64,000 bases of DNA, taken from positions 62,001-126,000 of the forward strand of contig CANMXU010000005.1 of assembly GCA_947501935.1 (NCBI GenBank), written 5' to 3'. Of this stretch, positions 33,355 through 44,106 are shown piece by piece (the first letter of the stretch is position 1; every line of letters starts with the position of its first letter). The notes beneath the pieces are model-generated. The model was given only the letters and a program-made list of their open reading frames with translations. It searched no databases and was not told where the DNA came from. The DNA is from an uncultured Alteromonadaceae bacterium (GTDB lineage Bacteria; Pseudomonadota; Gammaproteobacteria; Enterobacterales; Alteromonadaceae). The position numbers were made by a program, and so were the translations under genes.

Positions 33355-34398
33355 TTATATTTTCCAATAACTTAATTTTTTTCGCATTTTAATACGCCGC
33401 AATAGATTCAACGGTTTAGCTTTAATTGGAACATTATCCCCTGCCAGTAACTCATCACAGGCTTCCAAAACACGTAAAGAGGACCGTCCGTCAATATAAG
33501 GATGGGTATCAGCAATAAACGCAGCTACTTTTTTTTGTAACTCATTAGGGAATGATAGAGCGTAGTTTAAACTATCTTCTAAACGGTCAACAGAATCAAT
33601 ATTAATCATGTACTCTTTGGGCGCAATATTGTTAAACGTTACCACTGGTTTACTAAGCATTAAAAACATCATCAATACCGAAGAGGTATCACAAAGCATA
33701 ACATCTGCTTGTTGTAATATAGGAATAACGTTATCTGTTTCAATAAAACGTAAATGTTCGTTTTGAATTCCCTTATATTGTTCAACAATAGCTTGGGGCA
33801 TTTTAGGATGAAATTGAATTAACCACCGCCATTTTCCCGTAGCACTTAATTGTCTGATTTTTTCAAACAAGTGCGGGGCACAACTTAAGTTTTTCGAAAA
33901 AGTTGAGCACATCAAAATAGTTGGTTTATCAAACTCACCATATTCATTTATGTCAAATAAGGGATCTAATGCTGGCCACCCTGTTTCTTTCACTGAAAAA
34001 TGTTGATGAACTTTAGCTAATTTTTGGAAGCGCTTGGTCGTATTCGGTCCCTGAGTACAATACAAGTCAAAACAACCTCTAATATTAAAGTGATCTTCAA
34101 AACCTCTTCTATTGAGTTTTCCTGAATTAAAACCATGGAATACCGCAACTTTTAAACCAGGAATAAAACTAGGAACAATATTTCCGGGTAAAAACACTAC
34201 ATGAGGACTAAATGTTTTCACCTCATCTATACTCATTAACTCCTTTTCATTTGGTAACAAGTAATTAGGGTTAACTTCTTTCCCTTCTAAAAACCACATA
34301 ACATCATCACCTCGTTCAAGTATGACTCTCTGTAATGGCCTTAAAATAGCATAAGAATAATTTTGGGAAATATAAAATAAATAACGTTTATTCGACAT
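33355..34398 (-). CDS. CDP-glycerol glycerophosphotransferase family protein (copy 1)
   Basis: A 347-aa GT-B type protein of the TagF/TagB family. Marks are LIQFHPKMP and the donor-site block MLCDTSSVLMMFLMLSKPVVTFNN, with Asp-Thr-Ser-Ser. It is clearly paralogous to the protein at 36864-37895: the openings (KRYLFYI-x-x-NY), VKETGWPALDPLF and basic C-termini match. The family adds glycerol phosphate from CDP-glycerol to a glycan or to a growing poly-glycerophosphate chain. Divergent from the wzi-like gene. Confidence 0.85.
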   Translation of the reverse strand: MSNKRYLFYISQNYSYAILRPLQRVILERGDDVMWFLEGKEVNPNYLLPNEKELMSIDEVKTFSPHVVFLPGNIVPSFIPGLKVAVFHGFNSGKLNRRGFEDHFNIRGCFDLYCTQGPNTTKRFQKLAKVHQHFSVKETGWPALDPLFDINEYGEFDKPTILMCSTFSKNLSCAPHLFEKIRQLSATGKWRWLIQFHPKMPQAIVEQYKGIQNEHLRFIETDNVIPILQQADVMLCDTSSVLMMFLMLSKPVVTFNNIAPKEYMINIDSVDRLEDSLNYALSFPNELQKKVAAFIADTHPYIDGRSSLRVLEACDELLAGDNVPIKAKPLNLLRRIKMRKKLSYWKI

Positions 34399-34641
34399 AC
34401 ACTAACTAATGGATAAATATTAACGATTGAATGAATTATACCTAGATGTCTATAACTTTATTAGTAATATTTAAATTTGTAGTAAATATCCACTTCTCAT
34501 AATTTTAAAGTTAACTTACAAATTAATTTTCACTATTAAAAGTAAAACACGTATAATTGCATTTCCAAAATAAAGTGCCAATTTATCAACTTAGACATAG
34601 CGATTGGTCAGTTATCTCCTCAATAGGAATTTTTAGTTTTA

Positions 34642-36168
34642 ATGGATTTTTCTCTCAAGCAAGTTGTTCTCACGTTTACAGCCCTAATTTTTTTCTATAA
34701 CTCGCCTTCTAAAGCAGAACCCTGGATAGATACCTCTGACCTTTACTTAAAAGCAAGTATTCAGTTACTTGCTGATTCTGGTCATATTATCACGCCGGTG
34801 ACCACCTACCCGTTAATGTGGAAAGATATTGCCCGCGATTTGAGTAACATTGATAGTTATCTGTTAACTGAGCTACAACAAGTATCTTTTGATTACGTAA
34901 AGTTTAAATTAGCGTCAGCCAAAAAAAATAAAACCATTATTCGTGCAGGAATATCATCAGAAGGTAGTCGATTTACCAGTTTTGGTGACAAAAATCGCTA
35001 CCAACACAGTGTTCAAATGCAATCGAGTTTTATGACAGATAGCCTTGCTGTGAAAGTAGCTCCCGGCACCGCATATGTAGCCGCCCATACACTTAATACT
35101 CAAGATGATAAAATTTTTGACGGTAGCTATATTGCAGGCTTTGCTGGTAACTGGGTAGTTTCTTTTGGTAAACAAGATCGTTGGTATGGTCCACAATGGG
35201 ATAGCAGCTTTAGTTTAACCAATAATGCCCAGCCCATTCCAGCCTTAAGCTTATCTAGAATGTCTGCTCAACCTGTAAAGATTCCATTTACTAACTGGCA
35301 AGTTCCATGGACCGTCACTTCTTTTATGGGTGTAATGGATGATAATAGAACGATAGAAAACGCACTTTTATGGGGGTTTCGATTAAATTTCAAGCCCTTT
35401 AAAAATTTAGAAATAGGTATCACTCGCCTGGCTCAATGGGGAGGGAACGGACGTTCACATAGTTTAGGGACCTTTTGGGATGTTTTACTAGGAAAAACTA
35501 ACTGCGGTTTAAATGGTGTAGTTTGTGATGAAAACTCACCTAATCCTGCCAATCAACAAGCTGGTTGGGATATGCGCTATTCTTTCAACTTATTTCAAAC
35601 ACCACTTGCTTTTTACGGTAATTATTTTGCTGAAGACGGCGATAATAATAATAAATTTAGTTATGTTACCAAAGCACAAGTACAACTTGGCTTAGATGCC
35701 CAAATAATGCCATTTAATATTCCAACTACCGCCTTTATAGAATACGGCGATAGTTTAGCTGATTGTGGTGAACGAGATGAACTAGGCGATTGTTATTATG
35801 AGCATGGCTCATATACTACCGGAATGCGCTATAAAGGTAGAACCATCAGTAACCTTTATGACAATGACGCTAAGACTATTGTCATTGGTACAATATCTCA
35901 TCTTCAAAGTGATATTAAAATAACCAATAAACTTCGTTGGTTAGATCTTAACTATGACAACTCTGACAGAGCACCCGAAGACCCTATGGTTGGCAATCCA
36001 TTAGCAAGTTCACATGAAACCATGATAATGCTATCTACCAATATCGAGCATAGTTATAAGCAGTGGCGCTATAGTATAGGCGGTGATTTTAGTCACTCAC
36101 GTTTTGAAGATGATATTGATGATAACACTGAAATTAACATTAATTTAAATATTGAATACATGCTTTAA
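34642..36168 (+). CDS. wzi: Capsule assembly protein, Wzi family
   Basis: A 508-aa predicted outer-membrane beta-barrel with a signal peptide (ending at KAEPW). It has the Wzi-family blocks SFGKQDRWYGPQWDSSFSLTNNAQPIPALSLSR and LEIGITRLAQWGGNGR. Wzi binds exported capsular polysaccharide to the cell surface. Alternating polar/aromatic strands run to the last residues (NLNIEYML). It supports the view that the cluster makes a capsule or surface-attached polymer. Confidence 0.87.
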   Translation: MDFSLKQVVLTFTALIFFYNSPSKAEPWIDTSDLYLKASIQLLADSGHIITPVTTYPLMWKDIARDLSNIDSYLLTELQQVSFDYVKFKLASAKKNKTIIRAGISSEGSRFTSFGDKNRYQHSVQMQSSFMTDSLAVKVAPGTAYVAAHTLNTQDDKIFDGSYIAGFAGNWVVSFGKQDRWYGPQWDSSFSLTNNAQPIPALSLSRMSAQPVKIPFTNWQVPWTVTSFMGVMDDNRTIENALLWGFRLNFKPFKNLEIGITRLAQWGGNGRSHSLGTFWDVLLGKTNCGLNGVVCDENSPNPANQQAGWDMRYSFNLFQTPLAFYGNYFAEDGDNNNKFSYVTKAQVQLGLDAQIMPFNIPTTAFIEYGDSLADCGERDELGDCYYEHGSYTTGMRYKGRTISNLYDNDAKTIVIGTISHLQSDIKITNKLRWLDLNYDNSDRAPEDPMVGNPLASSHETMIMLSTNIEHSYKQWRYSIGGDFSHSRFEDDIDDNTEININLNIEYML

Positions 36169-36419
36169 CTCTCCCCATCAGTTACAAACAACTTACACTT
36201 TACACTAAATATAAAACATTTTTATTAGGTATGGTGCATGTGTAAGTTGCCATCTATACTTCAATTGCAGCATACACTTATAATCATGCCAAAGAATGTT
36301 GAACAGCGCCCTCTTCAAAGTGCATGCTTTATCTCAAAATATTATGGATGGGTATTTAAACAGTAACAGTATAGTGGTTCAATGATGAAGCCCTACGCTC
36401 TTTGAAAAGAGAAGAGACT

Positions 36420-36815
36420 ATGCGAGTCATCACTTTTGGCACCTATGACATTTTCCATGTTGGCCATGTCAATATTATCGAACGCGCCCGTTTTCATGGC
36501 GACCATCTTATTGTTGGCGTATCGTCTGATCAATTAAATATCGAGAAGAAAGGTCGTCCGCCTATTTATAGTGAAGACGACCGCCAGCATATCATCCGCT
36601 CAATGCGCTGTGTTGATGAAGTTTTTTTAGAAGAATCATTAGAATTAAAAGCTGAATATATTAAATATTACAATGCCGACATTTTAGTGATGGGTGACGA
36701 CTGGCAGGGAAAATTTGATCACTTAAGTGATATTTGCCAAGTGATTTATTTACCGCGCACGCCGTCAGTTTCTACCACAGAAATTATTGAAGTGGTTAAA
36801 ACCAAACGAACTTAA
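36420..36815 (+). CDS. Glycerol-3-phosphate cytidylyltransferase (TagD-type)
   Basis: A 131-aa cytidylyltransferase with GTYDIFHVGHVNIIERA (the GxFDxxHxGH nucleotide-binding motif) and the end motif VSTTEII. Members make CDP-glycerol from CTP and glycerol 3-phosphate. The length fits TagD. ATG 36420 is chosen over a TTG at 36402, giving the motif at residues 5-14. It stands 49 bp before a CDP-glycerol glycerophosphotransferase gene, so product and user are encoded together. Confidence 0.9.
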   Translation: MRVITFGTYDIFHVGHVNIIERARFHGDHLIVGVSSDQLNIEKKGRPPIYSEDDRQHIIRSMRCVDEVFLEESLELKAEYIKYYNADILVMGDDWQGKFDHLSDICQVIYLPRTPSVSTTEIIEVVKTKRT

Positions 36816-36863
36816 TCATAAGCACTTAGTTTAAAACAATCAGCCAAAAAGTGAATTTAAAAA

Positions 36864-37895
36864 ATGAGCACCAAACGCTATTTATTTTACATTGCCCACA
36901 ACTATTGTTTTGAAATATTACGACCGCTACAACAAGTTATTTTAGCCCAAGGTAATGACGTAAAATGGCTAGCAATTGGCAAAGAAGTCACCACCGCTTA
37001 TTTTGATAAAAATGAACAAGTACTTGGCTCAATTGATGAGGCTCGCGCTTATGCTCCTGATGCTACCTTTGCGCCCGGCAATGAAATACCTAACTTTATT
37101 CCTGGTTTAAAAATACAAGTTTTTCATGGGCTTGAATGGAAAAAAAAGGGTCACTTTGTTATTCGTGATTTTTTTGACCTTTATTGCACTCATGGCCCGG
37201 CAACTACTACGCGTTTTAATCAGTTAGCACAAAAGCATGGTTATTTTGATGTTGTTGAAACAGGCTGGCCCAAGCTTGACCAGTTATTTACCACTACGGC
37301 ATTAAACATTGCCACCGACAAGCCAATTATTTTATATGCGCCAACGTTTTCGCCTGCCCTTACTTCTGCGCCGGAACTATTTGAGCAAATAAAAAAGTTA
37401 GCTAAGAGTAAAAAGCATCACTGGTTAATAAAATTTCATCCAAAAATGGCGCAAGAGTGGTTAGATAAATATCAAAGCTTGGTTAGTGATAATGTTGAAA
37501 TTATTGAAAGCTCAAGCATTGCTCAATTGTTACAAACGGCTGATATTATGGTGTCAGATACGTCATCAGTTATTGGTGAGTTTGCGCTATTAAATAAACC
37601 GATTGTGAGCTTAAATAACAAGGCACCCGGTGATTATTTAATTGATATTGAAAATGGTCAGCAACTAGAAGGTGCTATTGCACAGGCGCTATCCGCATCA
37701 GAGCAATTAAAGTCTGCTATAAAATCATACGCTGATGATCTGCACCCATACAACGATGGCCAAGCAGCACAGCGGATATTAACCGCTGTAGAAAACATCT
37801 TAGCTAACGGCAAACAAGCACAGAAAAGTAAGCCGTTAAACCTATTTCGTAATTTTAAGCAACGAAAAAAGCTCAAGTTTTGGCGTTTTATTTAG
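36864..37895 (+). CDS. CDP-glycerol glycerophosphotransferase family protein (copy 2)
   Basis: A 343-aa paralogue of the protein at 33355-34398, with LIKFHPKMA and MVSDTSSVIGEFALLNKPIVSLNN. It probably transfers glycerol phosphate from CDP-glycerol made by the neighbouring TagD-type enzyme. No signal peptide or membrane helix is seen; the lysine/arginine-rich C-terminus (NLFRNFKQRKKLKFWRFI) may touch the inner membrane. Which copy primes and which extends, if either, cannot be told. Confidence 0.87.
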   Translation: MSTKRYLFYIAHNYCFEILRPLQQVILAQGNDVKWLAIGKEVTTAYFDKNEQVLGSIDEARAYAPDATFAPGNEIPNFIPGLKIQVFHGLEWKKKGHFVIRDFFDLYCTHGPATTTRFNQLAQKHGYFDVVETGWPKLDQLFTTTALNIATDKPIILYAPTFSPALTSAPELFEQIKKLAKSKKHHWLIKFHPKMAQEWLDKYQSLVSDNVEIIESSSIAQLLQTADIMVSDTSSVIGEFALLNKPIVSLNNKAPGDYLIDIENGQQLEGAIAQALSASEQLKSAIKSYADDLHPYNDGQAAQRILTAVENILANGKQAQKSKPLNLFRNFKQRKKLKFWRFI

Positions 37896-37960
37896 TTACT
37901 TTGAATAATTATTCCTAGCGAGCTTATAACTAAACAACAAAAAAGCAGTTATTATTTTAT

Positions 37961-37989
37961 TTGAAATGTTCGAGTAAATACGTTATTAA
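37961..37989 (+). promoter_or_regulatory. Candidate leu operon promoter
   Basis: TTGAAA (37961-37966), 17-bp spacer, TATTAA (37984-37989). Transcription would start near 37996, about 23 bp before the leader peptide start. Both boxes match the sigma-70 consensus at four or five of six positions. Confidence 0.55.
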
Positions 37990-38018
37990 TACATTATAGC
38001 AAGTAAAGATCACAAAAC

Positions 38019-38081
38019 ATGATTACATTATTTAAGCACATTACATTAAACCTCCTCCTCGTACTCATAGTGCGCGGCTAG
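38019..38081 (+). CDS. leuL: leu operon leader peptide
   Basis: A 20-aa frame from ATG 38019 to TAG 38079-38081. Six of its residues are Leu, including a run of three CTC codons at 38052-38060 and another CTC at 38064. It ends LLLVLIVRG, close to the IVRG of E. coli LeuL. Its stop codon overlaps the left half of the antiterminator, as needed for ribosome-controlled attenuation of leuABCD. Confidence 0.85.
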   Translation: MITLFKHITLNLLLVLIVRG

Positions 38082-38153
38082 GTTGTTATTGCTTAAATAG
38101 ATAAAAATACACAATAAACCCGCGCTAATACCATTATGACGCGGGTTTTTTTT
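38072..38153 (+). terminator. leu attenuator: alternative antiterminator and terminator hairpins
   Basis: Terminator: AAACCCGCG (38116-38124) pairs with CGCGGGTTT (38140-38148), followed by a T-run to 38153. Antiterminator: GCGCG (38072-38076), GGT (38081-38083) and TTATTG (38086-38091) pair with CAATAA, ACC and CGCGC of 38112-38125. The two folds exclude each other. A ribosome stalled at the Leu codons frees 38072-38091 and allows leuABCD expression; one reaching the stop codon covers it and lets the terminator form. Confidence 0.85.
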
Positions 38154-38220
38154 ATGCCTGAGTTTTATTTTTTTCCGTATAATAGCGCTCACCATAGTAC
38201 AGGTCACCGAGGACAAAAAA

Positions 38221-39783
38221 ATGGATAACCAAGTTATCATCTTTGATACAACATTACGCGACGGCGAACAGGCCTTAAATGCGAGTCTTTCCGTACACGA
38301 AAAACTACAAATTGCTCAAGCAATTGAGCGACTTGGTGTTGATGTTATGGAGGTAGGTTTCCCAGTATCTTCGCCGGGTGACTTTGAATCTGTACAGCAA
38401 ATAGCGAGAACCGTTAAAAATTCACGTGTTTGTGCCCTAGCTCGCGCCGTTGAAGCCGATATTAAAGCCTGTGCTGATGCATTAAAACCTGCCGACCAAT
38501 TCCGTATTCATACGTTTATTTCAACCTCTGACATTCACGTACAAGAAAAATTACGTAAAGGTTTTGACGATGTCGAAGCAATGGCCATTCACGCAGTGAA
38601 ATACGCACGTAAATTTACTGACGATGTTGAATTTTCTTGTGAAGATGCTGGCCGTACGCCCATTGATAATTTATGTCGTATGGTTGAGTCTGCCATTAAA
38701 GCCGGTGCTACCACGGTTAATATTCCTGATACTGTTGGTTATACATTACCGTTTGAATTTGAGAGCATTGTTAGCCAGTTATTTAATCGCGTACCTAATA
38801 TCGATCAAGCCATTATTTCTGTGCATTGTCATAACGACCTAGGCTTGGCCGTTGCCAACTCTATGGCAGCTGTAAAAGCAGGGGCTCGCCAAATTGAATG
38901 TACTATCAATGGTATTGGTGAACGTGCCGGTAACTGTTCACTTGAAGAAGTGGCGATGATCATGAAAACCCGTGAAGCGTTATTAGGTGTTAACACTAAT
39001 ATTAATCATCAAGAAATTGCCCGTACTTCTCGATTAGTTAGCCAGCTATGTAATATGCCAGTGCAATTAAACAAAGCGATTGTTGGCGGCAACGCATTTA
39101 GCCATTCGTCAGGTATTCACCAAGACGGCATGTTAAAAGCGAGCAATACTTATGAGATAATGACACCAGAAAGTGTCGGTATTGCCAAAACAAAATTAAA
39201 CCTAACCTCACGTAGTGGCCGCCATGTTATTAAACATCGCATGGAAAGCTTAGGTTATAATCAATCAGATTATGACTTAGAAACCTTATATGCTGACTTC
39301 TTAGCCCTTGCCGACAAAAAAGGTCAAGTATTTGATGATGACTTAGAAGCGTTATTATTTAATATTCAGCAACAAGACAACGAAGATTACTACCGCACTG
39401 AATGTTTAAATGTGCAATGCGGTGGTGAATTCTCTACCGCAAGCATCAGGTTAATTTCAGGTGAAGAGCAGACAATTGAGTCAGCCACAGGTAATGGCCC
39501 AGTTGATGCCTTATACCGCGCCATTAAAAAAGCCGTTGATATTGATTTTGAAATTGCGGACTTTAAAATTGGCAACAAAGGTGAAGGTGAAGACGGCCTA
39601 GGGCAAACAGATATTGTGGTTAGCTGGCAAGGACGTAAGTTCCATGGTTACGGCTTAGACACTGATGTTATTGAAGCCTCAGGCCAAGCCCTTATTCATG
39701 CATTAAACAGTATCCATCGCGCCATCACCATCAGCGAATTGAAAAAAGAAGCCTTGGTTGATAGCCAAGAATCTAACAGTTAA
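38221..39783 (+). CDS. leuA: 2-isopropylmalate synthase
   Basis: A 520-aa enzyme of the DRE-TIM metallolyase family. [16 protein letters not shown] carries the substrate/metal residues; [15 protein letters not shown] and [15 protein letters not shown] are the two signature blocks. The C-terminal 130 residues form the leucine-binding regulatory domain. It condenses acetyl-CoA with 2-oxoisovalerate, the first step of leucine synthesis. It is the first structural gene after the attenuator, with ribosome site GAGGA before ATG 38221. Confidence 0.97.
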   Translation: MDNQVIIFDTTLRDGEQALNASLSVHEKLQIAQAIERLGVDVMEVGFPVSSPGDFESVQQIARTVKNSRVCALARAVEADIKACADALKPADQFRIHTFISTSDIHVQEKLRKGFDDVEAMAIHAVKYARKFTDDVEFSCEDAGRTPIDNLCRMVESAIKAGATTVNIPDTVGYTLPFEFESIVSQLFNRVPNIDQAIISVHCHNDLGLAVANSMAAVKAGARQIECTINGIGERAGNCSLEEVAMIMKTREALLGVNTNINHQEIARTSRLVSQLCNMPVQLNKAIVGGNAFSHSSGIHQDGMLKASNTYEIMTPESVGIAKTKLNLTSRSGRHVIKHRMESLGYNQSDYDLETLYADFLALADKKGQVFDDDLEALLFNIQQQDNEDYYRTECLNVQCGGEFSTASIRLISGEEQTIESATGNGPVDALYRAIKKAVDIDFEIADFKIGNKGEGEDGLGQTDIVVSWQGRKFHGYGLDTDVIEASGQALIHALNSIHRAITISELKKEALVDSQESNS

Positions 39784-40887
<1,104 letters not shown>

Positions 40888-41000
40888 TAACAGTACTTTA
40901 GCTATTTATCGTTAAATGCACTGTGTTAAACGCTAATAGTAAAGCATAACGAGTTACGCACTTAACTATGCGTAACTCACAAAAAACAAGGATTTATAAG

Positions 41001-42422
41001 ATGGCTTCCACCTTATATGAAAAATTATACTTCCAACATTTAGTTGAAGAAAAAGCAGACGAAACACCACTTTTATATGTTGACCGTCACTTAATTCACG
41101 AAGTAACGTCACCACAAGCATTTGCAAATTTAAAATTCCATAACCGCCCAGTACGTAGACCGGCACAAACTATTGCGACTATGGATCACAATATATCAAC
41201 ACGTTCTGCTGATATTGATGCTGCTGGTGCGGCCGGTGCCAACCAATTACGTACTTTAGAAAAAAACTGTAAAGAGTTTGGTATAACCTTATTTGGCATG
41301 GGCCATAAAAACCAAGGTATCGCGCATGTTATGGGCCCTGAGTTAGGTATTACTCAACCGGGTCAAATCATCGTATGTGGTGACTCGCATACCGCGACTC
41401 ACGGCGCGTTTGGTGCTTTAGCATTTGGTATTGGTACTTCTGAAGTTGAGCATGTATTAGCCACGCAAACCTTACGTCAACATCGTGCAAAAAGCATGAA
41501 AATTGAAGTAACCGGTAAAGTAGGCACAGGTATTAGCGCCAAAGATATTATCTTAGCGATTATCGGTAAAACCGGTAGTGCTGGTGCAACTGGCTATGTA
41601 GTTGAATACTGTGGTGCAGCGATTGAAGCGTTGACCATGGAAGAGCGCATGACTATCTGTAACATGAGTATCGAATTCGGTGCAAAAGCAGGTATTGTCG
41701 CTCCTGATCAAACCACCTTTGATTACTTACAACATAAAGAATACGCACCTAAGTTAGATGATTGGGATGCTGCAGTTGCTTATTGGAAAACATTAAAAAC
41801 TGATGACGACGCGCAATTTGATTATGTATTAACCCTTAAAGGTGAAGACATTAAAGCGCAAGTGACTTGGGGCACTACACCAGGACAAGTAACATCAATT
41901 GACTCAATAGTCCCTTCTCCTGATGACTTTTCTGATCCTGTTGAAAAAGAGTCTTGTGTTAAAGCATTAGAATATATGGGCTTAACAGCAGGTACTAAAT
42001 TAACAGACGTAACTGTTAATAAAGTATTTATCGGCTCTTGTACTAACTCTCGTATTGAAGATTTACGCGCCGCTGCAGATGTAGTTTCAAACTATGCAGC
42101 GCAAGGCAAAACAGTATCGAATAAAGTAGAAGCGATTATTGTTCCTGGCTCTTACCGCGTAAAAGCACAAGCGGAAGAAGAAGGTTTAGCACAAATATTT
42201 ATTGATGCCGGTTTTGAATGGCGGCTGCCGGGTTGTTCAATGTGTTTAGGTATGAACGATGACCGTTTAGATGAAGGCGACCGCTGTGCCTCTACCTCAA
42301 ACCGTAACTTTGAAGGCCGTCAAGGTCGTGGTAGCCGCACACATCTAGTGAGCCCTGAAGTTGCAGCAGCAGCAGCGATTGAAGCGCGTTTCGTCGATTT
42401 AAATGCAAAAGCTAAGGCATAG
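41001..42422 (+). CDS. leuC: 3-isopropylmalate dehydratase large subunit
   Basis: A 473-aa aconitase-family subunit with the three 4Fe-4S cysteines in [12 protein letters not shown] and [14 protein letters not shown] 41001 is used because AAGGA lies 8-9 bp upstream; an earlier in-frame ATG at 40968 would add 11 residues outside the family N-terminus ([15 protein letters not shown]). It isomerises 2- to 3-isopropylmalate with LeuD. The 113-bp gap after leuB has no clear terminator. Confidence 0.97.
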   Translation: MASTLYEKLYFQHLVEEKADETPLLYVDRHLIHEVTSPQAFANLKFHNRPVRRPAQTIATMDHNISTRSADIDAAGAAGANQLRTLEKNCKEFGITLFGMGHKNQGIAHVMGPELGITQPGQIIVCGDSHTATHGAFGALAFGIGTSEVEHVLATQTLRQHRAKSMKIEVTGKVGTGISAKDIILAIIGKTGSAGATGYVVEYCGAAIEALTMEERMTICNMSIEFGAKAGIVAPDQTTFDYLQHKEYAPKLDDWDAAVAYWKTLKTDDDAQFDYVLTLKGEDIKAQVTWGTTPGQVTSIDSIVPSPDDFSDPVEKESCVKALEYMGLTAGTKLTDVTVNKVFIGSCTNSRIEDLRAAADVVSNYAAQGKTVSNKVEAIIVPGSYRVKAQAEEEGLAQIFIDAGFEWRLPGCSMCLGMNDDRLDEGDRCASTSNRNFEGRQGRGSRTHLVSPEVAAAAAIEARFVDLNAKAKA

Positions 42423-42431
42423 GAATAAGTC

Positions 42432-43028
42432 ATGGAAAAATTTACAACATTCACAGGTTTAGTTGCGCCATTAGATGCAGCTAACGTTGATACCGACCAA
42501 ATCATTCCAAAACAGTTTTTACAAAAAACTGAACGTGTAGGTTTTGGTCAGCATTTATTTCACGATTGGCGCTATTTAGATTTTGAAGGCACTAAAGACA
42601 ACCCCGAGTTTGTTTTAAACTACCCTCAATATAAAGGCGCAAGCATTCTATTAACCCGTGAAAACTTTGGCTGTGGTTCAAGCCGAGAACATGCTCCTTG
42701 GGCATTACAAGAGTTTGGTTTCGCCGTTATTATCGCCCCAAGCTTTGCTGATATATTTTACGGTAACTGTATTAATATTGGTGTTGTGCCAGTGAAATTA
42801 ACTGATGATGAAATTCAGCAGTTATTTGAAGCGGCAGCTAAAAGTAACATTGAAATTACCGTTGATTTACCAGCACAAACGGTATCATGTGGCGAATTAA
42901 CCTTTAGCTTCCCACTTAACAGCTTCCATAAGTATTCTTTAGCTGAGGGTGTTGATAGCGTTGGTTGGACCTTAAACAAAATTGACTTAATAGAAAGTTT
43001 TGAAGCCAAACGTGCAGCTTGGCAATAA
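42432..43028 (+). CDS. leuD: 3-isopropylmalate dehydratase small subunit
   Basis: A 198-aa swivel-domain subunit with [31 protein letters not shown] and [18 protein letters not shown], typical of LeuD. It completes the LeuCD isomerase. It starts 9 bp after leuC. Directly after its TAA stop begins a heptamer repeat, then the operon terminator. Confidence 0.97.
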   Translation: MEKFTTFTGLVAPLDAANVDTDQIIPKQFLQKTERVGFGQHLFHDWRYLDFEGTKDNPEFVLNYPQYKGASILLTRENFGCGSSREHAPWALQEFGFAVIIAPSFADIFYGNCINIGVVPVKLTDDEIQQLFEAAAKSNIEITVDLPAQTVSCGELTFSFPLNSFHKYSLAEGVDSVGWTLNKIDLIESFEAKRAAWQ

Positions 43029-43090
43029 GCTAGAGGCTAGAGGCTAGAGGCTAGAGGCTAGAGGCTAGAGGCTAGAGGCTAGAGGCTAGA
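43029..43090. repeat. Heptanucleotide tandem repeat, 8.9 copies of GCTAGAG
   Basis: Eight perfect GCTAGAG units and a partial ninth run from 43029 to 43090, starting with the base after the leuD stop codon. Every third unit restores the frame, so a TAG stop appears in all three frames. Perfect units suggest recent slippage and likely copy-number variation between strains. Confidence 0.95.
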
Positions 43091-43095
43091 AGTAT

Positions 43096-43133
43096 AAACG
43101 GTAACTGAGGATAAAACTCGTTACCGTTTTTTT
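43096..43133 (+). terminator. Intrinsic terminator of leuABCD
   Basis: AAACGGTAAC (43096-43105) pairs with GTTACCGTTT (43120-43129) around a 14-nt loop, followed by T7. Confidence 0.88.
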
Positions 43134-43173
43134 ATTATATCTTTTTTGATATTACCTATATTTGGTGTGGTCA

Positions 43174-44106
43174 TTACCAGTTAGTCAAAGCGGGTAACGA
43201 AAATTTTTCACCTTGATAACTTAAAATCACTTGCTGTGGCTGAATTTCTTCCAAAATAAGATGCTCGGCAATTTGATCATTTTCATACCTATCGCGGCCA
43301 TTAACCTTAACCCAACCATTGCCGTCACTAGCATAAATATGCATATCAAAATTTAGGCTCGGTACCCCCTGCTGCACCCAAGGAGGCATTTCGCTAAGCG
43401 TTCGAACATTAACCTGCTCTTTATTTTTTTTACTGTTTGAATTAGCTATGCCAGTCGAGTCTTCAGCGGTATCTTCAATCGCCGATTGAAACCTCGCCAA
43501 TAAACTATTAGAAACACCGTCAACCGCTTCTACAGTAAACTCCTTACGCTTAACTGTTTTCTGTAGTGCTGATGGCTCACTGCTAATTATTTTCTGCATT
43601 GAAGGGCTATCAGGCAGCTTAACCACCTCGGCAGTCGCTTGCTTGACTGCTACCGGAGGGTTTTCAAAATATTGCTCTGCTGCTAATGGCTTTTTAACTG
43701 AAGTATCAGCAGGTACTGGCAATAATGTTCCTGTAGTTTTTTCATTAGGGTTAGCTGTAGTTATTTCACTAGTGTTGGCTGTAGTGGCTATTTTTTTTGG
43801 CGTTACAGTTTTTTGCTGTGCAGGCTCTAACGCTGTTTGTTGTGTTGGCTCTTGGAAAGTTGAAATATTTAATGGCGCACTATTAGCATCATTTAATTCT
43901 GATTGTTGACCAAACCAATAGCCTAATAATAATGAGCCTAAAATAGCTAATGTTAATAATATTCCCCAACCAAGCGCATGATTGTTACCTTGTTCCACAG
44001 GCATAACATGATGATGTGCCTGCTTAGAGCCGTTATTATTCTCGCTGTTAAGCAGCTCATCATCACTTGGTTTTTGTTTAGCTAAAGCTTGTAAAATATA
44101 AGACAT
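43174..44106 (-). CDS. gspB: Type II secretion assembly protein GspB/ExeB
   Basis: A 310-aa inner-membrane protein. It has a short cytosolic start (MSYILQALAKQKPSDDELL), one membrane helix (residues about 46-66), a long threonine/alanine/proline-rich periplasmic linker and the C-terminal GspB domain (LSEMPPWVQQGVPSLNFDMHIYASDGNGWVKVNG). With ExeA it helps multimerise the secretin through peptidoglycan. Its start overlaps the exeA stop by one base (TAATG). The main gsp operon is not in the window. Confidence 0.92.
   Translation of the reverse strand: MSYILQALAKQKPSDDELLNSENNNGSKQAHHHVMPVEQGNNHALGWGILLTLAILGSLLLGYWFGQQSELNDANSAPLNISTFQEPTQQTALEPAQQKTVTPKKIATTANTSEITTANPNEKTTGTLLPVPADTSVKKPLAAEQYFENPPVAVKQATAEVVKLPDSPSMQKIISSEPSALQKTVKRKEFTVEAVDGVSNSLLARFQSAIEDTAEDSTGIANSNSKKNKEQVNVRTLSEMPPWVQQGVPSLNFDMHIYASDGNGWVKVNGRDRYENDQIAEHLILEEIQPQQVILSYQGEKFSLPALTNW

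Noticed and set aside
43029..43090. Regular repeats as a CRISPR array
   Set aside because: The unit is only 7 bp with no spacers, and no cas gene is present.
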